DNA of 64,000 nt from Crambe crambe (Eukaryota > Porifera > Demospongiae > Poecilosclerida > Crambeidae). The position numbers and the translations under genes were made by a program. Positions 1-9,246 of this stretch are shown here, in pieces. Where the stretch lies: the NCBI GenBank assembly GCA_963924555.1, contig OZ004588.1, forward strand, positions 4,154,001 to 4,218,000, in the 5' to 3' direction. Under the pieces are notes generated by a model. The model saw nothing but the letters and a program-made list of their open reading frames with translations. It was not told the origin of the DNA and searched no databases. Each line of letters opens with the position of its first letter. Position 1 is the stretch's first letter.

Positions 1-906
1 TAAAATTCGCACCAGACCCCATGCACTAGAGATAAAGTCCACAATCCACAGTTTACAATTAACATAGTTAACAATGGGAGCCAGGCGCCACGCATGATTA
101 GCTTGCATTGGGACTCATTGCACATGAGCATAGATGCTGGCTCGCAGGTGCTTTCACGAGTGAGCTTTTTACCCTCCATCCTTCCCCATGCAACCTTCCC
201 AGAGCTTTTTCCAGAAAGTTTATAGCAGAAGTCCCTCCATCATGATGGAGAGTGATCAAAATTCGGATCTTCCCTACCCTGGTCCTCATACTAAAATCCC
301 CCCCCCCCCAAAAAAAATAAAAAGCTGGGGGAAAACCCCTGGGTTACGTGATGCCACGTAATGTCCCATGCATGACCACCACGGATGTCGCATGATGCCA
401 TTCCATGGGTCATGTGACTGCTATGGATGTCGTGTGATGTCCAGAGTGACGTGGACCAGGGTAAACTGCTCTGGCTCCTGCCAAATACAGGTTACATACA
501 CTTCCTCCACATGTGGGGCAACCATAATAGTTAAATAAGTCAAGTCACCTAGTGCAGGGCCTCTATAATAATAATAGCTGTGGCTTACTTTAGCAAGGAC
601 ACATAAACACCAAGGCTCCACTGTATACGTGGCATTAGCCCTTATATGGAAGCTAGTAACTATTATTCTAGCGGTGTTTACATAAAGACTTCATTATGAG
701 TGCAGTATGTGAATTGTTAAATACTACACTGTATCAATCTACTACATCATACCTTAGTGCATGAAGGCAGTAAATGAGTTTAGGCATGTCCTTTTTGTGG
801 AATATATCAGTCATCACTGGATAGAAGACCTGCAATTATTCAGATTTATAAAAATTACTTCCTTCAGTGGAACGCTTCTAGTTCAGGTAAAAATTCGACA
901 CACACA

Positions 907-1070
907 AAAAAGATTTTTTTTTTGGTACCTCATAAGCTTTGTTACTTAGTACTGTTACTTGGGCATTTGAGCAATGATTATGTATTTAAAAGATTTTGTT
1001 TTTCAGGTACCTCATAAGCTTTGTTACTTAGTACTGTTACTTGGGCCTTTGAGCAATGATTATGTGTTTG
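907..1070. repeat. Tandem duplication, unit about 82 bp, two copies
   Basis: Two adjacent copies start with GGTACCTCATAAGCTTTG at 924 and 1006 and run through GAGCAATGATTATGT with only a few differences. The upstream T-rich stretch (AAAGATTTT) is duplicated as well, giving an 82 bp unit. The second copy sits next to a TTTCAG motif, but no protein-like frame supports an exon. Confidence 0.85.
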
Positions 1071-3410
1071 TAGGAGTAGGAAATGATAACAGAACGCTTG
1101 TACAGACAGACAACAAGCACCCACTGCCCCCCAATGTTATTGCTGCTATACTGACTTGTTTTTCATAAAAAACTTCCACAGTGGCAGCTGATGCCCAGCT
1201 TTGTATATTATAGTACTGTATATGTAAGTTATCAGAAGGGTTTGATCCAAAGTTCAATTAATGACATGTGATGGTCAGTCAACATGTCCAACTATGATAT
1301 CAGTTTGTTAGACCTGCATACACAAAATTTGTCCTGTCCACAATTTTGTTATAGGTATTTAACCGCTATCTCCTGCTCTGCAATGGACAGTCATGAACGT
1401 GAAGAAGAAAGCTGATATGCTTTGGCTACTCCATCAAAAGTTGTAAATACACTCTCTTTGTGAGCTCTGCAGCGATACCATATAATAGAACTCCTAATAC
1501 GTATGATTATTCATAGACTACCATAATGAGATGAACCTATCAGAGTCTTGATCTTAATTGTGTGTGTATTATACCACATGGACTAATAAGTATAAACTCA
1601 TGAGGTGGGTGTTGGCTGGTCCCACGAGATCTCATTATAATTACTATTAGGATCAAGTGTGGGCCAGCCTTCTCGATGCAATGCCTAAATATGCAATGAA
1701 CTATTCTATCAAGGTCATGATTAACTGTGAAAACCATATACTGGTAAGGGCAAATAAAACCGTACAGGTGAATCCCTCAAAGGATTCAGCACAGCTTAAA
1801 TATCTTATAGCAATGACTGCATCCCCCCTCTGGAATAAGATGTCATTCTAATAGGTACATACTTCCTCACCTTGGGTAAGCCCAACTTCACCAATGACTT
1901 CAGCCAGAAATTAATGTTGTCTGTATAACGATAATCTAGCCCTTTGACCTATAGGATAACAATAAATATGAGACACTCAACGATGCTAACACTCGCTTAT
2001 AGTAGTGTGCACTGGAATAATACTATGGAAACGAAGGGGTGGGGAACAAGGAGGAAAAGACAACAAGAACAAGACCATACAGTGTCAGCTAGTATTGAAA
2101 ACCAGAATAAGCGTGCAATTAATATGATGACCTTATACGTACTTTTGACCAATAATATTATCTGTACCTGTAATACGATACTGAACACAGTAGGATTGAA
2201 ATGAGCAACAGGTGGTGGGTTATCTTAAACTCGTTGTGCATAGAGCAATTATAGTAATCCACTAAGGAGTGTAAACTGTAATTAACCCCCCCCCCCCCCC
2301 CCCCCAATCTTCTGATATCATTCAACAGAAGACATGACATAAGCACAAAAGTTATTCAACTAGTACCAGTTGCATCCCTCCCATTACACCTGGCCACTCT
2401 TGACTTCTTTCAACCCTAAAACCCAAAGAGATATACTTATTAAGCTAAACAACAGTCCATCTATAGAGAGAAAGTTGATTTATTATTCATACCGGAATAG
2501 TTTTTTTGAAACATCAATACTTTGGGACAGAAGCAGCTCTAGGCTATCGTTAATGTGCTATTAGCTACTCACTTTTAGGTGCACTGATAATTATTGTGTA
2601 CAGTCCAAAATCCATTAAGTGATAATGCTTGATTCTAATGATGTTGCATATTACTCAAATCCCATGGTGTCAACAGTGACCTGAATCACCTACACAAAAT
2701 TCCCCAGTGAGATGCTGGAATTTGAGGGGGAGTTGGAAAACCCTGATGTTAAATCCCATGGTTTCAACAAAGCCGCCTGTGCCTACATAACTAAGGCTCA
2801 AAGATAGTATGTACAAAATTCCCTTGTGAGATGTATGCCCCACAGAAGTTTCCAGGCTGCATCAAGGTTACTAATATTTATTTTGGATAGGCCAACTAAA
2901 AAAGGAAGCTTTTCAATCATAAAATGCCTCCTGATGGAGCTAAATGAGGTTAGCTTAAAATCAGTTGCTTGTCTTTGGGGGGAATCAATAAAGCAATGCT
3001 AGTAAGTAGATTACACTAAACTTTTAGTGGGTACATGCTGGAGTTAAAATTGGAAGCTGAAACTGTTTATTTCTGGATTGAAAACAATTATGAATTATGG
3101 AATGTGTTTTTAAAGGAAGTACATGTACGCATCTCCCTGATACGTGATACCCACAGAGAATATCATGTCAGCCACAATAAAGGCTGCCTTTTTGGTAGGA
3201 GATCATATAAGATCAGAGAAGGTGATGCATGTCAAGTTAGTTGTCATACAGCAGAAAAGTCTGCAATGGTACACACCATTATAGAAAGTTTTGTGATGGC
3301 TCAGCCACGGGGGTGAGTTACATATATGGCTCTCTTACAAAAGTCATTCTACTTCTTGTCGAATCTCTGAAAAAAAAGTATTACAGTTTTTTATCGCTTT
3401 GTTGTTATTT

Positions 3411-3448
<38 letters not shown>

Positions 3449-3449
3449 G
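3411..3449. repeat. (TTG)n microsatellite
   Basis: An uninterrupted run of about 13 TTG/GTT units. It produces poly-Cys and poly-Asn open frames on the two strands, which are not genes. Confidence 0.95.
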
Positions 3450-3589
3450 ATTGAAGTGTAAACCCCTACGAATAATTTCATGCTATATAGAGTATATTGA
3501 TACCTCTCCTGGTCGCAAAGTGTTTTCATATAAGTATTGGTACACTGTAGCAGTTTATAACCCATACTAGAATATTGGAAATGGTATAC

Positions 3590-3680
3590 TTAAAGTTGTT
3601 ACAACCCTATACTTGAGTATGAATGGTTATAACCCTATACTTGAGTATGAATGGTTATAACCCCATACTCGGCCCATACT
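3590..3680. repeat. Minisatellite of about 31 bp units
   Basis: Two near-identical units containing ATAACCCTATACTTGAGTAT are followed by a degenerate third (CCCCATACTCGGCCC). The CCCTA words recall telomeric sequence only by chance, because the unit is far longer than six bases. Confidence 0.8.
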
Positions 3681-3915
3681 TGAAATGACAATCAACAACA
3701 TCCCTCACTACTGATTGCTAGCTGGTGAGAAAGATGTGTAGGGCTTGCTTTAACTGTTGCAGACCTGTACTATAAAGTGATATCCACTATATGGATATCC
3801 ATTGTATGAAATAGGTATTTATTACACATGTAGGCCACACAAGAGAGTGCTCAACATGAGTTGCTGGGCATAATCAACCATCCATAAGCTTAAGGTATTC
3901 AGCCTTGCAATTGAC

Positions 3916-4350
3916 CTTAAACTTTGACTGATCCAGATCATACACTTTCCTCCATAGCTCATCATCAGGTAAAAGAACCATTCCCAGCTTGCACAAGTAG
4001 ACGCCATTCTGCAGGGCATCTTCCAGCTCCAGTGTGGGGGGCAGATTCTCATGCAACACACACTCCATCCATCTGTACAAAAAACATCACAAGCTGAATG
4101 AGTAGCTAGTGTTAAGTAGACTGCTAGCTAACTGATGTTAACTGCTGCACTTACGTATTATAAACATGAGAATACACTTCTAAACTTCTGAATGTATTTA
4201 CAAAGACACAACATGCTGGCTAGAGAGCTAGCTAGCTACCTCTGGCCTAGACTATATTAGAGCTTACTTTTTTGCCTCTTCCAGACGGCAGAGATATTCG
4301 TATGCTACATCATTCTGTGAAGATTTAGCATTCCCATTCAGGGTAGCCAT
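3916..4350 (-). CDS. IQGAP-like protein, first two exons (calponin-homology N-terminus)
   Basis: IQGAPs are scaffold proteins that bind actin through an N-terminal calponin-homology domain and Rac/Cdc42 through a GAP-related domain. Exon 1 is 4350-4268 (27 codons plus 2 nt, donor GTAAGC). Exon 2 is 4072-3916, joined in frame after an ACAG acceptor and ending in phase 0 at a GTCAAT donor. Together they give 80 codons. The join reads YEYLCRLEEAKKWMEC, followed by ENLPPTLELEDALQNGVYL, which matches the IQGAP1 CH-domain start almost residue for residue. Reading through the second donor meets a stop nine codons later. The following CH-domain exon (HTDN..QW in human) and the rest of this normally about 1600-residue protein were not found downstream. 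They may lie beyond the window, or this may be a truncated copy. Family assignment is firm; completeness is unknown. Confidence 0.82.
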
Positions 4351-4576
4351 GATCAGATCTCCCCATGTACATATACATGTATCATTAATTGATATCTATT
4401 TACTGTATTAATCGACCCTTTACCTCTACAAGCTACAAAATTACAACAGGGAGTGTGCACTAGCTAGCTAGCTAGCTAGCAGGAGGCAGGAGGCGTGGCT
4501 CGAGCTCAGCTGTCTCAATCTCGCTGCTACATAAATTTCACTATGACAACGTCACGGTCTGATCCCATGACCGATG
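4351..4576. promoter_or_regulatory. Candidate bidirectional promoter, IQGAP-like / secreted-protein gene
   Basis: This 226 bp gap separates two start codons that point away from each other. It holds a (TAGC)n run near 4463-4480, a GGCGTGG box near 4491 and a CRE-like ACGTCA near 4550. I see no convincing TATA box. Promoter function is inferred from position only. Confidence 0.45.
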
Positions 4577-5992
4577 ATGCCTTTTTTGTTGTCAGCGTCA
4601 TTATTAGTACTCTTTGTGTGCCCGCTGGGTTATAGCCAGATCCAAGAACGCTGCACACAACCCAAAGATAAAGATATTGAGGTAAAGCCTACCTAGTTTT
4701 AGCTAACTACGGCTAGACTGCGAGCACCAGTGAAGAAGAACTGGCCTAATAGGCTAACTGGCTAGCGACTTGGGCGTAGTTTGACCACTCTTGCTTGAAA
4801 CCAGCTGCTGGGATTCAGGGGATTACAGACATTTTTTATTTATTTATTTTTATTTTTTTGTATTATGCCCCACTACAAGTGGACACAGGTACTAGGTAGG
4901 GCATTTGACACTTCCCACTATTATAGCATTGTCATGTGACACGTTGATCCCTGCCCCTGGTGTACACCCAATAATAGCAAATGGTAATTGCTCTAGCTCT
5001 TGTCACACAAGGTGTGGCTTCTCATACCACCAAGGATATTAGGTACTCTACTTCTGTAGTTTTTAGCAAGGGATCATGTGGTGACGTCTGCCTTGCACAA
5101 TTTTGTAGCTGCATTGCATTGAGTGAAAAATGCTGCTAGCATCACTAGTTTCGATCTTCTGTAATTGTCATCAGTTTGCTTGTGTCATATATGAGAAGTT
5201 TGTCCCTTTCAGAGTGTCCTGTATAGGCTGATTTGAAATTGATACCCAAATGTAAGAGAAGTATAGTCTGGTACAGTGACTTTTGTCGCACCTCACTAAA
5301 TTTCATGTGCAAAACTAACATTCAGTAAGTTGCACAGCAAGTGCATAATAATCATACACAGACTGGTTTGTGGTCACGCGCCATCAAGGGGGCAAGTGTT
5401 TCAGGTTCCACTGTACAGTGTATCATTCAGTGTATTAAATGGATGTGTGGTCAAGCTCTTCCATAAAGTTACTATGAAAGTTTCCTATGATGCCTTTGTT
5501 CTCCTCCAGGGTTCAAGACTCCTAGCACTGATGGCAAAGAACATTCCTTATCAACTGTCCTGCACATTATCCACTGATAAGAAGACGTACATGCCCAAAG
5601 AACCAGTGATGCTCACATTTCAGATCACCAATAAGGATAAATGTGACCTGTATGTTTTAAAGTGGCACACTCCTTTGGAAGGATTTCGTAATAATTTTCT
5701 TTCTATCCTACATGGAAACGAGGAGATTAAGTATAAGGGTATCATGGCCAAACGAGGCAATCCAGTTTTTGATAGCTACATTTTGGTTCCATCTGGAGAT
5801 AGTGTTGAAAGCCGTGTGGACTTGTGTAGGGCATATGACATAGAAGCTCCTGGAAGGTATTCAGTGAAAATGAAAGGTGGATTGATGGATGTAATACCCA
5901 AGGAAGCGGGAGTGTTTCTGCCTAATACTCTGGGATCTATGAATCCTGTTGAAGTCTCCTGCAATGTAATCGAGTTTGATATAACTTCCTAG
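4577..5992 (+). CDS. Small secreted protein with an M35-peptidase-type N-terminal domain, no protease domain
   Basis: Proposed exons are 4577-4681 (35 codons, donor GTAAAG) and 5510-5992 (acceptor CTCCAG), both phase 0, giving about 195 aa. Exon 1 encodes a convincing signal peptide (MPFLLSASLLVLFVCPLG). Exon 2 carries one domain with LSTDKKTYMPKEPVMLTFQI, VLKWHTPLEGF and VDLCRAYDIEAPGRYSV. These are the landmarks of the beta-sandwich propeptide-like domain that precedes the zinc catalytic domain in fungal and bacterial peptidyl-Lys metallopeptidases (M35/aspzincin). No HExxH or aspzincin motif follows before the stop, so it is not a protease by itself. A longer reading of exon 2 from 5330 exists but is less protein-like. 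The domain resemblance is seen in the sequence; the function is unknown. The exon 1 link is inferred from phase and signal peptide. Confidence 0.68.
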
Positions 5993-6990
5993 TTACAGTA
6001 CTTAGGTATTAATATGTTCTATTTTGAGTGATTCTTCCATGCACATGCGCAGTAATTATTGTTACTGTCCGGAACTTAACTGGCTGGTTGGTTCTTATGG
6101 GTTTCAAGGGTGTAATGAAGACCTTTGGTGAATCTTTGTTAGATATTGGAGAGATATATTTCATAGGTATTTCAGAATGTTCAATAGCATTTGTGGTATG
6201 TAAGATTTTACTAAGCTTCATAATAAGGCCACTATTTATAGAATCCTAGTTTCCTGTCCAAGAAAATATCCACAAGTGCTGCGGGCGGGCGGTTATTATA
6301 ATTATTTTATTACTGCTTCGTTGTTTGTCTCAAGGGTCCTGTCTTCATCATTCACTAGTCTCGCGGCCCACGAGACTAGTCATTCACCACGGGCTTTCCC
6401 AAAAAGAGCTGCATGTGAAGCCAAATGTGCGCGCTCTACTGCGCGCATGAGCAATGGCAGGCGCTATAGGCAGTAATAATTTTTGATGCGGTGACATTTT
6501 CAATACGCGGGCGGTGGACAGGAAACAATCATTCTATTAAGAACTTAGACTGTACATGTGACTGCCAATGTGAGAACTTAGACTGTGACTGCTGACACCT
6601 GGGCTGTACCAAGTGCAGGTTGATATGTCATGAACAACATAACTCTAAATGTTAAGTTTATGTCCCATGGGATCTATGAATCCTGTCGAAATCTCCTTGA
6701 GTTTGATATAACTTCGTAGTTATTATTAAGTATACATTAATGGTATTATTTTGAGTTCTGCATGCACGTGCTGTCGTGCATGCGCAGTATTATTTTTGTT
6801 ATACATGTACCTGTCCGGAACTTGGCTAACTGGCTGGTTTGTTCTTAGCTATGGGTTTCAAGAGTGTAATGAAGACCTTTGGCGAATCTTTGTTTGATAT
6901 GGCAGAGACATGTTTCACAGTTATTTCAGAATGTTTATCAGCATTTGTGGTAAGATTTTGCTAAGCTCGTAATAAATAACACGTAAACTC
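5932..6990 (+). repeat. Partial tandem duplication of the M35-like gene's 3' end
   Basis: The last codons and 3' flank of the gene (5932-6215) recur at 6669-6960 with an offset of about 737 bp. Both copies contain GGGATCTATGAATCCTGT, the stop codon context ATAACTTC-TAG and a shared flank including CTGTCCGGAACTT and AATGAAGACCTTTGG. The second copy has a small internal deletion within the coding tail and lacks the upstream domain, so it is a non-coding remnant. The segment GCCAATGTGAGAACT further downstream (about 7067) also matches 6566, so the duplicated block extends past the two insertions. Confidence 0.85.
6249..6526. mobile_element. MITE with GTTTCCTGTCC terminal inverted repeats
   Basis: This 278 bp insertion starts GTTTCCTGTCC and ends GGACAGGAAAC, with GC-rich subterminal sequence (GCGGGCGG near the left end, GCGGGCGG near the right). 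It sits in the first copy of a duplicated block and is absent from the second copy, which is direct evidence of insertion. It contains a hairpin at about 6354-6381 (ACTAGTCTCG pairing with CGAGACTAGT). No coding capacity is seen. I could not define a clean target-site duplication. Confidence 0.72.
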
Positions 6991-7320
6991 ATTCAATATT
7001 GAATTGAAGGAAATGATTCCTTCAATACTGGCGATGTTGTGTGCACTTGAACTTATTGAACTTTGCTGCCAATGTGAGAACTGACAGCTGGGCTACCAAG
7101 TCAAAATAGCCACACAGATGCAGAAGAGTTTGATGGAATAATGTCAATCCTACCATTTCATGAATTGTCTGCTGTAAGATATAAGCAGTTACATACAAAC
7201 AGACCACAGGGTAAAAGCATACAGCAATTATGGATAGCTGCAGCCTACATGCTAAGTTTAAAGTAAGCATAGCATTTTATATAATTATGCAAAGGATATG
7301 AATCATTATGATGAAGCTAG
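6991..7320. other. Intergenic stretch 3' of tafazzin
   Basis: No gene is visible. A short palindrome lies around 6994-7027 (ATTCAATATTGAAT and GGAAATGATTCC). The rest continues the duplicated block that begins at 6669. Confidence 0.5.
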
Positions 7321-9187
7321 CTACAGTGATCTAAAAGCCATAGGTGAATGCACAGTCCAGTCCTTGTGCAGAGCCTCTGCCTGTGATTTCAGTTCATAGA
7401 GTTTCTGTTGTACTACATCAGTGATCTGCTTCCTGAGGATGACTGCATTCACTTTGAGGCTGGAGCAGTGGGCAGTGTGAAGAATTGAGGATAAGTCTAT
7501 GGGGTCACCTATCACGATTGTTAACTTCTGCACGATATATAGAGCAGAGTTAGCCAATCTTTCGTAGCTATCATAATATTGTCATAAGTTAACCCTATAA
7601 TTATTTAATAGGAAGTAGAAGAGAAGTCTGGACATGTATCATTTAGGGGCTGTACTAGGCCTGGGTACAATACTAGGGCTATACTTACTTTAAAAAGACG
7701 AGGAATGTATGGTGATTTATTGGGTAGTATATCATCCATTCCTGAAATTCATACATATAGCATAATAGATATCAAGTCAACTTTCTCTTTCTTGTAAAGG
7801 TCATCAGTTGGTAAGGTGTCATCACATGTACAGACACATGGAGTATGTACAGACACATGGAGTACAGGCAAAAGAAGTGCTTCACTTCTGGTCATATGCA
7901 CATACAGTACAGGCAAAAGCAAGTAATCACTACTTACTTACCTACATGCCACACAGGGATAACTATTGGAGTATTTGTAGCTTCTGCTAATAAACGTCCA
8001 ACTCCTGCAAATAAACCATTCATCCATGCAACAAGGCTTTCTCAAGACTAACGTACCCCATTTAAGTCTCAGTTGATCTAAAGTCATGTTGATTTTACCT
8101 TAAAATAATAAAAATTGTATTATGGCCAATCTATTCACCTTATGACATTCTAGGTTAATATTTCACCTTCAGGAAAGATATGAACCCACTTTCCTTCATT
8201 GAGTAGATTAAGACAATAATCAAGTCCCCTTTGATATACACCTAAGCCTAAATGTATTTATAAGAAATCAAATCCATAAAAATTTTCATCTCAGTATCTT
8301 AGAGCCTGGGTACAAGGCTACTTACCTCTTGTAATGGGGACCAACTGAATATGTGAAAAGAACCATGAAAAAAGTATATTTGTGAATACCAATTCACTAG
8401 CAGCTGGTGTCCTATAATTATATTACACAAGCAGAATAATGATGTAGTTAAACCAAAGTCAACTAACTTACCACCTCATCCTCTTAAATGATATGTAGGT
8501 TGTGATGGGAAGCATACCTAAGAAGGAACAAAGGTACTTCTCCATCCCATTTCATCTATTATAAGTACTTGCCCCATATCACTGGATCATCCAGACATGA
8601 TGAATGGTTGCTAACAGTTATCAATGATTTCCCACTTGGTCGCTGATTAATAGCCCCCATCAATGTCTTCAAATTCTTTGTTTGAACCCTCTGAGAAGTT
8701 CCTGCAGTAGTAAACTAGTGATCACATCAAACAAAGTGATATCTGGCGCAGACTGAGAGAGTAAAAGTCATGTTTTCAGCAAAATCTATATCAGCAATAG
8801 CCTACCTATGATATGACAGTATGCTCATAAGTGGGTGTGGTCATGTGGAAATTGACATGACATGGTCATTCCCCTCCATGACCCCCTTTACCAGGTTTGG
8901 CACATTCACCAAACTGAGAAGGCATAAAGGAACTGTACCACAACTTTCATGGGTAGAGTTCAGCAAGATCCTCAAACTTAACCACTAATCAGCTCGTCTT
9001 ACTAGGAAAACTCACTGAGCACAAATTTAGTAAGGAGTGCAGTGGCTAATTTCATAAATCCTGAAGTCGTCCGCCACATTGGTGTATGTTTCACAGGCAT
9101 ATTGGGCCATCCTTCCTTTAACACTTTCATTCTCTCCTCTTTTTGTTGCAGTACAGCGATCATGGGGTCAAAAGTTCGCTTCGTCAT
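7321..9187 (-). CDS. TAZ: Tafazzin, mitochondrial cardiolipin transacylase
   Basis: Tafazzin remodels cardiolipin acyl chains by phospholipid-lysophospholipid transacylation on mitochondrial membranes. Nine exons join in frame: 9187-9016, 8701-8573, 8517-8472, 8411-8326, 8241-8167, 8098-8057, 8004-7942, 7741-7689 and 7527-7321. They total 873 nt, or 290 aa, which is the size of human tafazzin. The acyltransferase HX4D motif is NHSSCLDD at residues 89-96. IFPEGKINM follows at about 166-174, then [25 protein letters not shown] and the tail [11 protein letters not shown]. The hydrophobic N-terminus ([20 protein letters not shown]) fits the membrane-embedding segment. The segment corresponding to human exon 5 is absent, as in other invertebrates. 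The second intron uses a GC donor (GCAAGT). All phases match, so the model is strong. The start is the first in-frame Met of exon 1; an internal Met at residue 9 is possible. Confidence 0.95.
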
Positions 9188-9246
9188 GTGACTCTCTTTT
9201 TAGGCGCTCGCGCGATGGAGCTAGCCACGTGGACGTGGGGCTTGCT
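9188..9246. promoter_or_regulatory. 59 bp bidirectional promoter region between tafazzin and mtSSB
   Basis: Only 59 bp separate the divergent start codons of two nuclear genes for mitochondrial proteins. The gap is GC-rich (GGCGCTCGCGCGATGG, CCACGTGGACGTGGGG) and holds a palindromic CCACGTGG, an E-box-type core, but no TATA box. If the start codons are right, transcription initiation for the two genes must overlap or lie inside each other's 5' region. The arrangement is seen; co-regulation is inferred. Confidence 0.6.

Larger units (their letters stand above)
1..3821. other. Non-coding stretch with simple repeats and local duplications
   Basis: I see no supportable gene here. Open frames are short, overlap on both strands and resemble nothing I know. 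The stretch holds C runs (about 300-308 and 2287-2305), a tandem duplication (907-1070), a TTG microsatellite (3411-3449) and a short minisatellite (3590-3680). Later exons of the minus-strand IQGAP-like gene should lie here if that gene is complete, but I could not recognise any. Confidence 0.6.

Noticed and set aside
1540..1737. Minus frame with a weak look of an IQGAP CH segment (DRIVHCIFRHCIEKAGP)
   Set aside because: Only a Cys-Ile/His pattern is shared. The expected HTDN and NVPRCI-type residues are missing and no splice frame connects it to exon 2.
3241..3565. Frames ending in poly-Cys or poly-Asn
   Set aside because: Translation of the TTG microsatellite.
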